Shown: in pieces, positions 45,994-57,741 of the stretch | Numbering within the stretch: position 1 is the stretch's first letter | Layout of the letters: the number at the start of each line of letters is the position of its first letter | NCBI RefSeq assembly: GCF_026212465.1 | Contig: NC_080059.1 | Location: forward strand, 7,935,311 to 7,999,310 | Source of the DNA: Amaranthus tricolor | Taxonomy: Eukaryota > Streptophyta > Magnoliopsida > Caryophyllales > Amaranthaceae | Direction: 5' to 3' | DNA: 64,000 bases | Program-made: the position numbers and the translations under genes | The notes under the pieces: model-generated | Databases searched by the model: none | What the model was told of the DNA's origin: nothing | Seen by the model: only the letters and a program-made list of their open reading frames with translations

Positions 45994-46053
45994 GTTTTGA
46001 GATGTTATATTGGATGAATTTGGATTGTGAAATTTGAATTACTATTAGGGTAG

Positions 46054-46061
46054 TATTTATA
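46054..46061 (-). promoter_or_regulatory. TATA box of the PMEI-like gene
   Basis: The minus strand reads TATAAATA, about 65 bases upstream of the start codon at 45993, giving a leader of roughly 35 nt. Confidence 0.6.
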
Positions 46062-46318
46062 ATAAGCTTAATCACAAGTATTAACACAATATTTATCATA
46101 CACATTGATTTAGTTTGTTGGTATATATATCCCATGGAAAAATATTTATAAAATATATGTGTATAATTTGCATTTGAAACAAACGAGTTCATACAAAAGG
46201 TTTATAATGCAGTATGTTAAAAGTTCTACTATTAGGCTATTTAATCAAAGTATGAGGCACGTCTTACGATGAGACCGCCTCGTATAAGAATTTGTGAAAT
46301 ATATCATTCATAGTACCT

Positions 46319-46480
46319 CAACCATCAGCTTAAGCTTTTGGTTGAGTTGATTATTTGGTAAAGTATCAGAAACCAGCGTGACAAGAGGGCACTGGTTCAA
46401 GTCCCAATCACCCCTCATTTAAAGTGAAATATTAAGCGTCAGGCATGAGGAGAACATGTAAGAATATGTAACATATTTTT
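46319..46480 (+). repeat. tRNA-derived SINE-like element
   Basis: It contains the Pol III-like pair TGGTTGAGTTGA (box A-like, 46339-46350) and GGTTCAAGTCC (box B-like, 46394-46404), about 45 bases apart as in tRNA genes. There is no cloverleaf, so it is not a tRNA gene. The upstream ccatcagcttaagctttt and the downstream catttaaagtgaaatatt recur in other copies (16700-16930, 22560-22605, 23510-23720, 34195-34500, 52320-52400, 54260-54470). Confidence 0.6.
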
Positions 46481-47360
46481 TAATGATCTCAAAAATTAAT
46501 TTCTAATATTCATTGATTTGATACTCCAATGGTTTTTAGATTGAATCTTAAAAATACTCCATATTTACTTTATATGTCAAGAAATATCCTATATTTAACA
46601 TTCTACATTAACCAACTTCTATTTTTTATGATCTTGAGATTAATTTCTAATATTTTGGCTTGATACTCCCATTATATTTGGATAGAATCTAAAAATGATA
46701 TTTCATGTTTATTGAATTTTCTAATTCAGGGGAATGGAAAAAATATATTATACACATTTCATTAATCTATATACTGGGATTTCATTTATTAATTATATTA
46801 TTATACTATGCCGATAATAGCAGATCAAATTGAGAATAGTTTTAATGGTAAATATATTATGAAAAATTGCATATAACATATTCAATTTTGGACAAGGATC
46901 CTTTGGAGTAGTAATCCAGGTAATTTTGGCAATATGATGTTATGAAGTCATTCTTGAGTGCAAAACCTATCTTTTTCAATTTTCATGGCCTAAAAACAAA
47001 TTTTGACAATATTTACACGAAGTTGAAACCGAACTCGACATTAAAATAAATTTAAAATAATGTAAAAAACAATATAGACACAAGTTCCGATTTTAAATCG
47101 ATCTGAAACGCTTAACTCGAAATTGACCTAATGATCAGAATAAACACCTCTAGTCGTAGCTTTGAGACTTAGCATGGTAATTTGGAGAATTGTAAAAGGC
47201 ATTGTCTTGCATAGATAGGTGTGATGTTAGGCACTTAGGCTAGCTGGTGCTATTCTCAATTAGCGCCATTTTGCCTGGCATTGATCGTGATACTTCTTAA
47301 ATTTATAAAATTTGTTCTTGATCGCGTGCTTAAGATGATTTTATGGCTTGTTATCACGCA

Positions 47361-48210
47361 GGTTTTGGATATCCAACAAGGGAAGAAATTAAATGTATGA
47401 ATCCAAACTATACCGAATTTAAGTTCCCTCAAATTAAAGCTCATCCATGGCACAAGGTATGCTAAATTCTACCCTTTTTTTGCTTTTACTTTATCTTAAT
47501 TGTGCACTTGCAATGTTATAACCTAGATATTCCACAAGGTCGTGAGTATGAAAATTTTCCATTTTCTTTTCATTATAATAAAATGGCTTATTGAATCATA
47601 TGCACTTCTTATTTATGTGAAAGTGCACATAATGTTTGCCATCAAGGATCGCTCAGAAAAAACTTCTTTGTCAGTGTTAAGCTATGTTACTTGGACTCAG
47701 ATACTACTGTTGGATACTATTACGTGTCCAAGTGTCGAATACATCTAAATATTCAATTTTACGCCTAAAATGAAGTGTCTAAGTGTCATACCAATGTCCG
47801 AGTATCAAGGAAAGGACACGGATATGTGAAGCAAAATAAAGAGTCCGAGTAACATAGGTGTTAACTAACAAGTGTAAGGTTGTGTACATCGAGCCCTTTA
47901 GACCCCACCCTAGGTGGAAGCCACTTAATGGCATTGGGGCAATGGAATACTTTTAATGAACTCGATTACCACTAGCTAAAAGTGGTGAATTTGTTCTTGA
48001 CTTTCCGTATGCCTTTGTACAATGGAGTTAGGTGCTCTAACTCATCCATTCTTTGATGAGCTGCGTGATCCAAACACTCGTTTGCCCAATGGTCGGGCCT
48101 TGCCCCGGCTTTTTAACTTTGCTCATGGTATAGTGACCTTCTAACTCATCCAGAACATGCTCTTTCAAGCATGAGGGGGTTGAATTCATCCTCGTTCCTG
48201 TGATGAGAAT
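47361..48210 (+). pseudogene. Broken fragment of a GSK3/shaggy-like kinase gene
   Basis: Two exon remnants match the C-terminal part of plant GSK3 (ASK/BIN2-type) kinases. The first, 47361-47456, follows an intact acceptor and gives [20 protein letters not shown] then AHPWHK before a GT donor; a one-base loss near its start shifts the preceding VLGTP-like residues out of frame. The second, about 48028-48110, reads [20 protein letters not shown] then [11 protein letters not shown], after which frame is lost. Introns are retained, so this is a copied genomic segment and not a processed pseudogene. The intron between holds a complete hAT-like MITE (47682-47857). The kinase core is absent from the window. 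DNA to about 48960 may be its old 3' UTR. Confidence 0.8.
47682..47857. mobile_element. hAT-like MITE with 8-base target duplication
   Basis: 176 bp from CTATGTTACTTGGACTCAG to GAGTCCGAGTAACATAG, which are terminal inverted repeats. The flanks are GTGTTAAG (47674-47681) and GTGTTAAC (47858-47865), an 8-base duplication with one mismatch. Same family as 51659-51833. Confidence 0.82.
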
Positions 48211-50282
48211 TAAACCCTTATTACAAGGTGGAAGAGAAAGCCTATAACTATAACGCATTAATTTTGTTGTTAACTACGAAGTAACAATCATGTTTAATCA
48301 CTCATTATTTTTCGTGTGTCATTTGTGATCATAGATATGATAAATTTTTTATTTGGTTTGTATACAACAAGATCTAAATAAGAAGCGAGTTGACTGTACA
48401 CAAATTTAATGAGGTGATCTGAATCCTTTCATCCTTGGAGTATCAAATACTCCATCAGAAAAAATGTGTTTGTCAAGGATAAAATGGAAGGGAAAAAGTT
48501 AAAGTTGTGGTATTGCAAAAATGTACTTTGGGTAGAAATTCTGTAAAAGGAGCAGATAATCTACCATGTCTATTGCTGCTTTTGTTCTGAGGACACAAAG
48601 CGAACCACAAAAGTCGTAGAGGGGACCAATTGAATTTCGTTGAGCCTCTGCCTTCTCCTACGTTGCGGTCCTGCTGCAGGTTGTGTGCATTTTGATCCCA
48701 GATGCTTTCTGTCTTAGGTGCACAAACATGGACCTGCTTACCAAACTACCTTTTACCCTAAATTTTGATGTGTTACTGTTTTAGTCTCAAAGTTACTGTA
48801 ATGCATAGCCTACTCTTTAGATTTGCACATAACTGCTTTTTAAGTTGTAACACAGCACTATTTACTGGCCAGAATTCGATACTTATGTTACTCGGATTCT
48901 GACATTTTGTTTTCCTCATAAGAAAACGATAAATAATCTTCCAACGTGTACCTACGATTGAGTTTCCATGCTGATGCATGATCGCTTTTTTTCTTTTTAG
49001 GATTACTAGTTCGGTTAGGCAGGGCTAATCTTATTTAGGATTTGTAACAAATGACTATTGATTGGTTTAACCTCTTGGAAGTATGGTCAGTTAGCTGTTT
49101 AAGTCATCGTTACGGAGATGTTTGGTATTAATTAGTTATTGGTTGTTGGCTGATTATTAAAAAATAGTGAATCACAAAGCTAAAATCCAATAAAAAAACT
49201 ATTCATATGAGGAAGTTTTGGGTTTTGGCTTAAAAGTTATCTATTAGACATTTTTTTAACTGTTTGACCAACCAATAAATCATATGCCAAAAGACAATTC
49301 AAGATATTTAAGATTAATATATGCATTGACATACGTGCAATAACCAAATAGAATATTAGTAGTGAATAAGAGGATGTATAAACAAATGCATTGGTGAGTC
49401 CTTGCACTTTGCAGAGCCCATCACCCACTCTTTGATGTAAATTAATTCATGTGTGACCGATACCATATGACAATACAATCAGTACAAACCAAGGTTTTTA
49501 GTGCCAATCATGTATTCTTCTTAACTAAAAGATTAATTTTGAAAAATACAAAATCCTTAAAGTTCAGACCGAGCATAGATCATAAAAATATAGAATGAAT
49601 CAAAGGACATGTTTAACTGCACAGCACCCTGAAAACTTAAGGACAATATCAAATTACGTAGTTATGTTAAGTGTCTAAAGATATAAAGTTGTTAAAATAT
49701 ATAAAATTACACATAGCCTTCAAAGAATTTGTCGATATTTGCTCTGCCCATGAGAATGGTGGTGTGCACCATTTCTTTTACTGTCTAAGCTTAACTATAA
49801 TCTTTACAAGTTCAGAGGAATATTCTATACAGTTGGATAACCAATAGAGAATCTAACAGTCACAATTTGACATTCAATTTAGGGCAGGAAACTGTAAGAA
49901 GGTTCCTTAAAGAATCAAATAAACTTATATTAAGGGTACATAATAGTAATAAAATGACTAATATAGCAAGGAATTAAACCCAGAATTGGGCTCGTTGTGG
50001 ACCAATACCCTTAACAAAAAGTGAATAAGGGCAGTAATGGGTAGAACATGGGAGGTCTTTAATCTGCTTTCCCTTTGCCCACATTTATCTTTGCTGCATT
50101 TTTTTTGTTATTTTTACTTTTTTTTTCTTTGCCTTAACCGTCGTCTCTCTGCAACATCCCACTCACTTTCAAAAGTAAGCATGCATGCTTGTATAGAAAT
50201 TGGTCGGTTTTTGTGCCATTATTATATTCTTCCCACTATCCCAAGTTTATGTTAACAAACAAACTTACCTACATTTCTATAA
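48211..50282. other. Intergenic DNA between the kinase pseudogene and the polygalacturonase gene
   Basis: No gene. A MITE-like copy of the GGTGTTTGG family lies at about 49070-49285 (ggagatgtttggtattaatt ... aactgtttgaccaaccaa). The remaining sequence is AT-rich; 50000-50280 is the proximal promoter of the polygalacturonase gene. Confidence 0.45.
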
Positions 50283-50292
50283 CTATATATAG
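50283..50292 (+). promoter_or_regulatory. TATA box of the polygalacturonase gene
   Basis: CTATATATAG, about 420 bases before the chosen start codon. A start around 50315 would give a leader of about 390 nt containing the repeats and upstream ATGs at 50342 and 50463. Confidence 0.5.
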
Positions 50293-50399
50293 AGTATTGT
50301 ACCATATTGGTTCTAAGCCAGCCTTTCAGGTCTCCTAATTTATGTCCTTTGTTCTTTATTCTTTACCTATATCTATATCCAATCATACTTCACTACTTG

Positions 50400-50690
50400 T
50401 TCTTGGTTTAGCCGAGACCAGTTTTTTGGGATTAAGACTTTGCTGTTGTTGCACCTGTTCTTTTGGGGTTAAGACTTTGCATTGTTGTGGTTGTTGCACT
50501 TGTTCTTTGTTTAGCCGAGATCAGTCTCTTGGGATTAAGGCTCTGCCGTTGTTGTTGTTGCACCTGTTCTTTAGGGATTAAGGGTTTGCGTTGTTGTTGT
50601 TGCACTTGTTCTTTGTTTAGCCGAGATCAGTCTTTTGAGATTAAGGCTCTGTTTTGCCGTTGTTGTTGCACTTGTTCTTTACCTTATCTA
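50400..50690 (+). repeat. Tandem repeats in the polygalacturonase 5' leader
   Basis: The word TTTAGCCGAGA occurs at 50407-50417, 50510-50520 and 50616-50626, i.e. every 103-106 bases. Each unit also contains GGGATTAAG or GAGATTAAG, then a (GTT)n/(TTG)n run and GCACTTGTTCTTT or GCACCTGTTCTTT, the latter appearing at half-unit spacing. These are about three higher-order repeats. The Cys-rich peptides encoded in the repeats are probably not functional protein. Confidence 0.75.
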
Positions 50691-50705
50691 AGTGTATTAT
50701 TTGTG

Positions 50706-52933
50706 ATGGGTAAATTCCATCTAACATTGTTGTTTTTAGTATATGCTTGTGCATTTTCTAGCTCTTATGCTAGACACCATAAACACTCGTTTAAACGACA
50801 CAAGCATGGACATCATTATTCTCCTCCATCATCGGGGATTTCATTGCCACCTTCTCCTCAGCCCGATGAGCCTCCGGCTGCTGCACCAGTTTATGCTCCT
50901 AGCGGGTTTTTTGATGTTAGGAGTTTCGGTGCTGTGGGCGATGGGATTGTAGATGATACGGAGGCTTTTAAGGCTGCTTGGGATGCTGCTTGTAGTAGTG
51001 CTGATAATTCTGTGTTACTTGCTCCTAGTGGGCACACTTTCATGATTCAGTCTACTATCTTCACTGGGCCTTGTCAAAGTGAGCTTGTTTTTCAGGTAAT
51101 CGTTTTCACTCTCTTTTCCATGTCAAGGTTACGTTACAGGGTGTGTTTATTAAACGACTTTTTCATTAGTTTTTTGTTTGACTTTTAGCATTTTGTCTGG
51201 TCCAACAACCTTAAAATGTGCAGCTTTTTAAGCCAACCCACTTTTTTCTAGTAAACGCTAATGACAAACAACTAATTTTTACTAAACATCTCGTTAACAG
51301 CTAGCTTATGGAGCAATGTAAAGTAGTAAAGTACAATTACCTTATTCATTCTTTTCCTAATGAGGACTTTTTTTGCCTAATTTGGGATACAGATTGATGG
51401 GTCAGTGGTTCCACCAGATGGACCCGAAGAATGGCCCAAGAACCTTAGTAAGCATCAGTGGTTAGTATTCTACAGAGTGCAGGGGATGTCACTCCAAGGA
51501 GGCGGTCGAATTGACGGAAGGGGAGAAAAGTGGTGGGAGCTTCCTTGCAAGCCCCACAAGGGACCTAATGGAACCACACTGGCTGGCCCTTGTGAAAGTC
51601 CTATTGTAAGTATTTTATTTGCATTTTGATCCAAATTTATTGCTAATATAAATGGAGTCTATGTTACTCGAACTCTTTATTTTGCTTCATGTACCCGTGT
51701 CCGATCCTTGATCCTCGGACATGGTATGGCACTTAGACGCTTCATTCTAGGCGTAAAATTGAATATTTATGCGCATCCGACACTTGGAAATGTACCGGTA
51801 TCCAACAGCAGTACCCGAGTCCAAGTAACATAGAATGGAGTTGTATCTTTATTTCATAAAGCTAATCTTTATACTATATAATGTGATGTGTGCAGGCCAT
51901 TAGATTCTTTCAGAGTTCTAACTTAACAGTCAAAGGCCTTAAAATTCAGAATAGCCCTCAATTTCATTTCAGGTTTGATGTTTGTCACAATGTTCACATC
52001 GAGTCGATTCATATCACAGCTCCGACCTTGAGTCCTAACACCGATGGCATTCATATTGAAAACACCAACAATGTCCAAATATATAATTCCTTCATTTCCA
52101 ATGGTTAGTCTCTTACTATAACATGATCGTTACCCCTATCGTCCTCAATTTTACTTCGTTTTCATAATTCCATGACGATGATTGTGTATGCAGGCGATGA
52201 TTGTGTTTCAATCGGCTCTGGTTGCTATGATGTAGACATTCGAAATATCACTTGTGCACATGGTCATGGGATTAGGTTTGTGTTCCTACCTCTAAAATTT
52301 TTGTTCGTCTTTTGATTTAGTGTATAACATATCATGGGGCTGCAACCGTTAGCTTAGGCATCTGGTTGAGTTGGTTCCTCGACATGGTATTGTCAAAATA
52401 TCAATTGTGAGTTCTGTTTTTGGATCAGTATTGGGAGCCTAGGGAACCACAATTCAAGGGCATGTGTGCACAATATCACAGTCCGAGACTCACTAATTAG
52501 AGAAACCAGCAACGGAGTAAGGATCAAGACATGGCAAGGAGGTTCCGGGGCAGTATCAGGGGTGACATTCGACAATATTCGTATGGACACCGTAAGGAAT
52601 CCCATCATAATTGATCAATTCTACTGCCTAGGAAAAGGGTGTAACAACCAATCTTCTGCTGTTTTCGTGAACGACATTCTGTATTCCGGCCTTAAGGGCA
52701 CCTACGACGTTAGAAGTCCTCCTATGCACTTTGCGTGCAGTGACGCAATCCCTTGTTCCAACATCACGCTTGCTGATATCGAGCTTCTTCCTGCTGTTGG
52801 CGAAATGGTGTTGGATCCCTTCTGTTGGAACGCTTATGGTTATTTAGAGTCGCTCACGATTCCTCCTGTATCGTGCTTGCAAGAGGGTATCCCGCCTCAA
52901 CCGATCTTGGAAAGTGGCATCGATCATTGCTGA
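50706..52933 (+). CDS. GH28 polygalacturonase (At1g48100-like), five exons
   Basis: Exons 50706-51095, 51393-51605, 51896-52103, 52194-52275 and 52429-52933 join in phase to 1398 nt (465 residues). The enzyme hydrolyses alpha-1,4 galacturonan in cell-wall pectin. Residues 1-22 are a signal peptide ([20 protein letters not shown]), followed by a His/Lys-rich and then a Pro-rich linker. The right-handed beta-helix begins near [13 protein letters not shown]. All four catalytic/binding motifs are present: SPNTDG (Asp251), GDDC (Asp272, Asp273), GHG (294-296) and RIK (329-331). The His-rich N-terminal stretch resembles the Arabidopsis At1g48100 type (from memory). An in-frame ATG at 50463 would add 81 Cys/Leu-rich residues encoded by leader repeats and would bury the signal peptide, so 50706 was chosen. 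Introns 2 and 4 contain TE pieces. Confidence 0.93.
51659..51833. mobile_element. hAT-like MITE in polygalacturonase intron 2
   Basis: 175 bp, from CTATGTTACTCGAACTC to GAGTCCAAGTAACATAG (inverted termini). A perfect 8-base duplication AATGGAGT flanks it (51651-51658, 51834-51841). It lies well inside the intron. Confidence 0.88.
52320..52400. repeat. SINE-like fragment in polygalacturonase intron 4
   Basis: It reads taacatatcatggggctgca, then ccgttagcttaggcatc, TGGTTGAGTTGGTTCC and gacatggtattgtca. This is the core of the tRNA-SINE-like family at 46319-46480. The box B half is missing. Confidence 0.5.
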
Positions 52934-55280
52934 GTTACCTTTCGATTCTGTCGACCTAGATTGAATTACATTGTATATACATTTTAGGGTGTGCTGAGCT
53001 TTGTATTCAGGGAGAAGCATATTTTAGTCTCTTCTCCTGACGAAATAGTTATACAGGTTTTTCTGTTATGTAGTGTCAATTGTTAGGCTTTGATATGGAT
53101 TTTCTGTTTTGTGCTGTCCATTTCAGTGTGTGTATCTCTTTTGTTGTAGTTTATGTTAGATAAATGAAGTTATTGATCTTAAAAGTACTATGATCTTCGT
53201 TTCTTAAAATTGTTTTCATTTACTATTTTTAATTTGGTCTCTACATATTTTTCATTAACTTTATATTTTAACAATTTTAAATTGTTTATGATCCCAACAT
53301 ATTTTCCACTAAATTTATTAAAATATTTTTTATAGTTCTGATTCGTATATTTTTTTCCATTAACTTTATTTTAATATGTGTTTAATGTTCATGGTTCAAA
53401 ATTTTTCTCCATTTATTTGTCATCTAAAAATTTATATTTTTCTTAATTTCTCTGAACATTATTTGTGGAAAAAAAGGGTGGAAATGTGTTTTTTAGTGGT
53501 CAGTCCAATATCAATGCAACATCATGTATTGATAGCCGTAGAAGTGAACACGGTCCGGTTTGGTCTGGTTTGACACTAAAATCAGACCAAACCAAAAATT
53601 CCGGTCTGAAAATTTTACGGACCGAACCAAACCGTTTTACAACGGTCTGGTCTACGGTTTTTTACTTTTATATTTTCATCCAAATTAATACATGTATTTA
53701 TGCAAATATTTCACACCTATAATTAATAAATATAATAATTTGTAATTAGTTGATAACATCAATATCATTCAAGTATATATTGCTATATAAAAATAACTAC
53801 ATCTTAAAACATCTAGGTAGCAACTTAATTTTTTTTTAAATACAAAATTATGACCATAGTACGGTTTGCGGTTTGATCTGATCTGAAAAATAAAAAAATC
53901 GAGACCAGACCGTAAACCGTGATTTAATTTGAAAAAAAACCAAACAAGACCATTTAAATCGTAGACCAAACCAAATACTAAAATTCCGGTTTAGTTTACA
54001 GTTTAGACCAAACTTTTTTCGGCCCTAGATAGCCCTCATTTTTGGCATTCTCATTTCTCTATACCTACCCTTTTTCTGATAGATTATTATTGCCGATTTT
54101 CTGTTACGTTCAACTTTTTTTTTTTTGGATGATCTGTTGATTTTTAACCTTTGAGCAAGAGCTAACTTAGCAAAACTCTCTATCAAGCATTACAAAATTG
54201 ACTTCCATTAGTCCTATTTTCTCGAGTCAAAGTCATCAAAATTCGACATATTAAAAGAGCTTTTAATTGACTCACTAAAAGTGTAAGATTGGGCATAATA
54301 GACTCTCGACGTAATCTCTTCTTATACTTGGGGCTCAGCATTTCACTTTAAATGAGTAATAGATGAGATTCAAACTGATAATCACATTGATTTCTAATAT
54401 CATATTAAAGAACTAATTTAACTAAAAGTTCAAACCAATGTTTAAAACCCTATAATATGTTATATTTCATTTTATCACCCATCTCTTCAAACGTCAAATA
54501 TACTACACATAATCTTAAAAACTCTCATTTTGATTTACCTTACGTAGCAAATTCAATTAAATAGGACGGATAAGATTATAATGTTTTTTCATAAATGATT
54601 GTGAGTGTGTTAATGGAGTGAAATCGAATCATTCTCAAAAACTGTTGATGTTAATAGGAGTATTAAACAAATCACCTCGAAAAGCTTAAACAAGTACACT
54701 AAAGTTGTTAATTAGTGTTAGTATTTAAGTATTAATTATTGGTACATAAAAGAATAAGAAATGATAGTTGGCTAGTGTAGCTGATAGTGTCACACAGAAC
54801 TAAGGAGTAAAAAAAGAGCAAGTGTGGCAAAAAGAGGTTGCGGCTCATAGTGTCTGTATAATCATAATTTCACTTTCTTAGCTGACAAACTGCTTTGCAT
54901 TTTAACCTTACAATTATAATTACTTAATTAGATTATGGTACCTGCTATGTAATTCACTATCTACTCTAATACTTTTCTGTGTAAGCTACTTACTTTCATT
55001 AGCTTTCGAAAATTAAGAAATTAGATATAAAGGTTTGAAGTGTTTTGGTATTTGAAAATAAAGAGAATACAAAAAGTAAAAGTAGTGACATGGTATTCAA
55101 AAATAAAAATGAGAAAATTTCATTAGAAAAAATTAAAATAAAAAATAAAGCAAAATAAATGAGACAGATAAGTATTTTACTACTGCTAAATTACTCATAG
55201 TGAGCCTTTGGTGCTATCAGGTTACTTTTTCAGTTTAGCACATTCAGCATCTCAATAGAGATCACTCGACCAAACTCTTA
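52934..55280. other. Polygalacturonase 3' region and intergenic repeats
   Basis: The first 250 bases are the likely 3' UTR. A worn MITE like 13805-14221 follows at about 53190-53400. A degenerate TIR element at about 53540-54035 is dense in ggtttggtctggt and accaaacc words. A fragment of the SINE-like family lies at 54260-54470. No gene is supported. Confidence 0.45.
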
Positions 55281-56260
55281 TATTATGTTTGGATAGCAAA
55301 TTAAGAAAGAAAAGAAAAGATGGGAAAGGAAAAAAGAACGAAAGAGGAGGTGTAAGGAGATAGATTACGCTTTTTTAATTAGAAGGGATGGGAAGGAAAA
55401 AGAAAGGAAAATAAATGATTTTCCTCTAAACTCATCCCCTCTCTTGTTATCCAATTAAGGAATACTTCATCCTTTCAAATATCTCCCCTTCTTTGCCCTT
55501 ATATTCTCTATCCAAACTAGGGATGGTCATGGGTCCAGGACCCTGTAGGACCCGCCCCGGATCCGCCCCTTTTATAAGGGTCTGGGTCTTAATTTTTGAG
55601 ACCCGTCGGATCCGGGTCTGGATCCAAAAATTTTTTGACGGGTCCGGGTCCTAAGGTGAAGACCCGGACCCGGACCTGGACCCTAAACTTTTAAATTTTA
55701 AATTTTATATTTTTGAATTCTGAATTTCTGATATTATGAATGAATGCAAAGATTTTTTTGTGTTATTTTTTATGAATGTGGTTTATATTTAAGTGAAATG
55801 TTGCGATGAATGCACAATTGGATCTTGAGGAAGTTGAAGATTGATCAAAATTTATTGTAATTTTTAATGTTATGGAATATAAACTATGTTTCTTATTTAG
55901 TCTTTTATATTTGATTTTTAATTATGTATTTAGACAAGTGTTTTTACATTTTAGTAATTATTTTGTATTTGAATTTCATGGACTCGAACAAGTATTTGTA
56001 ATACGATAATAAGTTGCTTACAAAAATATAAAAAAACTCGAAAAAGGTTCAATTTTGACAAATCAAAGAGGCTTTGTATAATACCCATTAAGGACCCTAG
56101 ACCCTGTCAGACCCGTAGGATCCAGGTCCGGGTCTAAAAAATTTGGACCCTTAGGGTCCGGATCCGGTTCTGGATCCAAAAAAAAAAGAGTCCGGGTCCG
56201 GGTCTGGCCAGACCCGCTCCAGACCCGCCCCATGACCATCCCTAATCCAAACACAATATA
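55281..56260. mobile_element. MITE split by a later hAT-like insertion
   Basis: The left end TATTATGTTTGGATAGCAAA and a right end reading CTATCCAAACACAATATA once the insert is set aside are inverted termini. The right terminus is split: 55518-56244 plus one copy of its 8-base duplication sits inside it. The body is purine-rich on the left (aaagaaaagatgggaaagg) and pyrimidine-rich on the right, as expected for an imperfect foldback. Confidence 0.65.
55518..56244. mobile_element. Non-autonomous hAT-like element, 727 bp
   Basis: The ends are TAGGGATGGTCATGGG and CCATGACCATCCCTA. A perfect 8-base target duplication ATCCAAAC flanks it (55510-55517, 56245-56252). Subterminal regions are packed with gggtccggg, gacccgg and ggatccgg words in inverted order, and the middle is AT-rich. 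There is no transposase. TA(G)GG termini with 8-base duplications are characteristic of hAT elements. Confidence 0.88.
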
Positions 56261-57741
56261 TGTAAAAGATATTATAATTTTCCTACAAAAATTCGCAGGA
56301 TCGTATTATGTTGTGATCAGATTATTGTAGCAATCTAATTTTATAATCGTCAGTATGAATATCTAACAGTTATAAGTGGATTATAACGCAACACGTTCAA
56401 TTCTTTGGTTATTAATTGGATTATAATTTATCATATAGACGACACTAATGTTATAAAAGCAAATTTTGTACACAAATTCTCAAATAAGATGGTCTCACAG
56501 TGTGATTATTTTATTGAGTTGATTCAATTTACATTTACGTTTTAAAGTAATAATTTTTTTTTTGATGATCAAAGTAATAGCTTTTTTGAATGCAAACCCA
56601 TGAAAATATTATTGGCATGTGGGGCCGATGTGAATCGCCTATGCATGCAAATACACGAATTTTATTAAATTTTTGAATTTAATACTTCAAATATATACTT
56701 CAAATATAACAATTAATATAATTTTTGGTTAAAAGACTAATCAAACGTTATGGTTAATTCAATCAAAACTACTTGTTTGAGTACTTCTATAAATTTATTT
56801 GATTTGCTTAATTTTTGACAAAGTTAGCATTTAATTATTTATGATAAATGTATGATTGTAAAGTTGTAATATATCACATCATATTAAGGAAAACACATTT
56901 TTGACATATAACTTTTGATAAATACTTTGTTGTCCATAAATATTTAGACAAAATAAAAATAAATAAGAAAATGACATACGTCGTTTCTGACTTTTCTTTT
57001 AATATGTTAGTATATATAGATAAATAGATATTAAATATTTGATAAAAAAAAATATAGGAGTATTACTTAGTATAAAATTAAGGGAAAAATAGTGAGAATA
57101 ATTGTATTAGAAACTAACTCAAAAAGAACAGTTTAAAAAAAGGAATTAAGCAACAGAATCTTATAAAGCAAAGGAAAGGGTATTAGATAAGTGAGTAGAA
57201 CCGGGAACTTTAGATGAGTGACACTTGAAGTTTTCAATTCTAATGCGCGCGCATAGACCGGGACGGGGTTGCCATAACAATTACTCCTATGAGATCGTCC
57301 TCTTCAATAGCCGTTCTTCATTGGTTACTCGCCCTCCGTTTTTTGGATAAAATTTAGTGAGAAGGGGAATTGCATTGGAGAATAAAAAAGCAAATAATTG
57401 ATATAATTGAATGGTTAAAATAAAGAAAGATAATACTTTTATGAATAAAATTAACAAAAAAAGATTATGACCAATATAAAAAAAGATGCAAAATAAATAA
57501 GACAAACTAAAATAAAAAATAGTGCAAATTAAAAAGCACAGAAAATGTATAATACTTCTATAAAGTTGTATATACTTCTACATATGTAAATGATATAATG
57601 ATTAATGAGTTGGTTGGCCTATTATTTAAATTTTTAAGCTTGAAAAGTTTTTCTTTATAATTATAATATCATTATCACTTAAAAGTTAGAGCTAATAAGA
57701 ACAATGACAAGTCCAACATAATGCAATTTATTTTATGATTA

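Noticed and set aside
46319..46480. A tRNA gene, because of the box A and box B words
   Set aside because: No cloverleaf, acceptor stem or anticodon arm can be formed. The sequence recurs as fragments elsewhere, so it is a SINE-like repeat.
50463..50705. N-terminal extension of the polygalacturonase from the ATG at 50463
   Set aside because: The extension is encoded entirely by leader repeats, is Cys/Leu-rich without family precedent, and would hide the clear signal peptide that starts at 50706.
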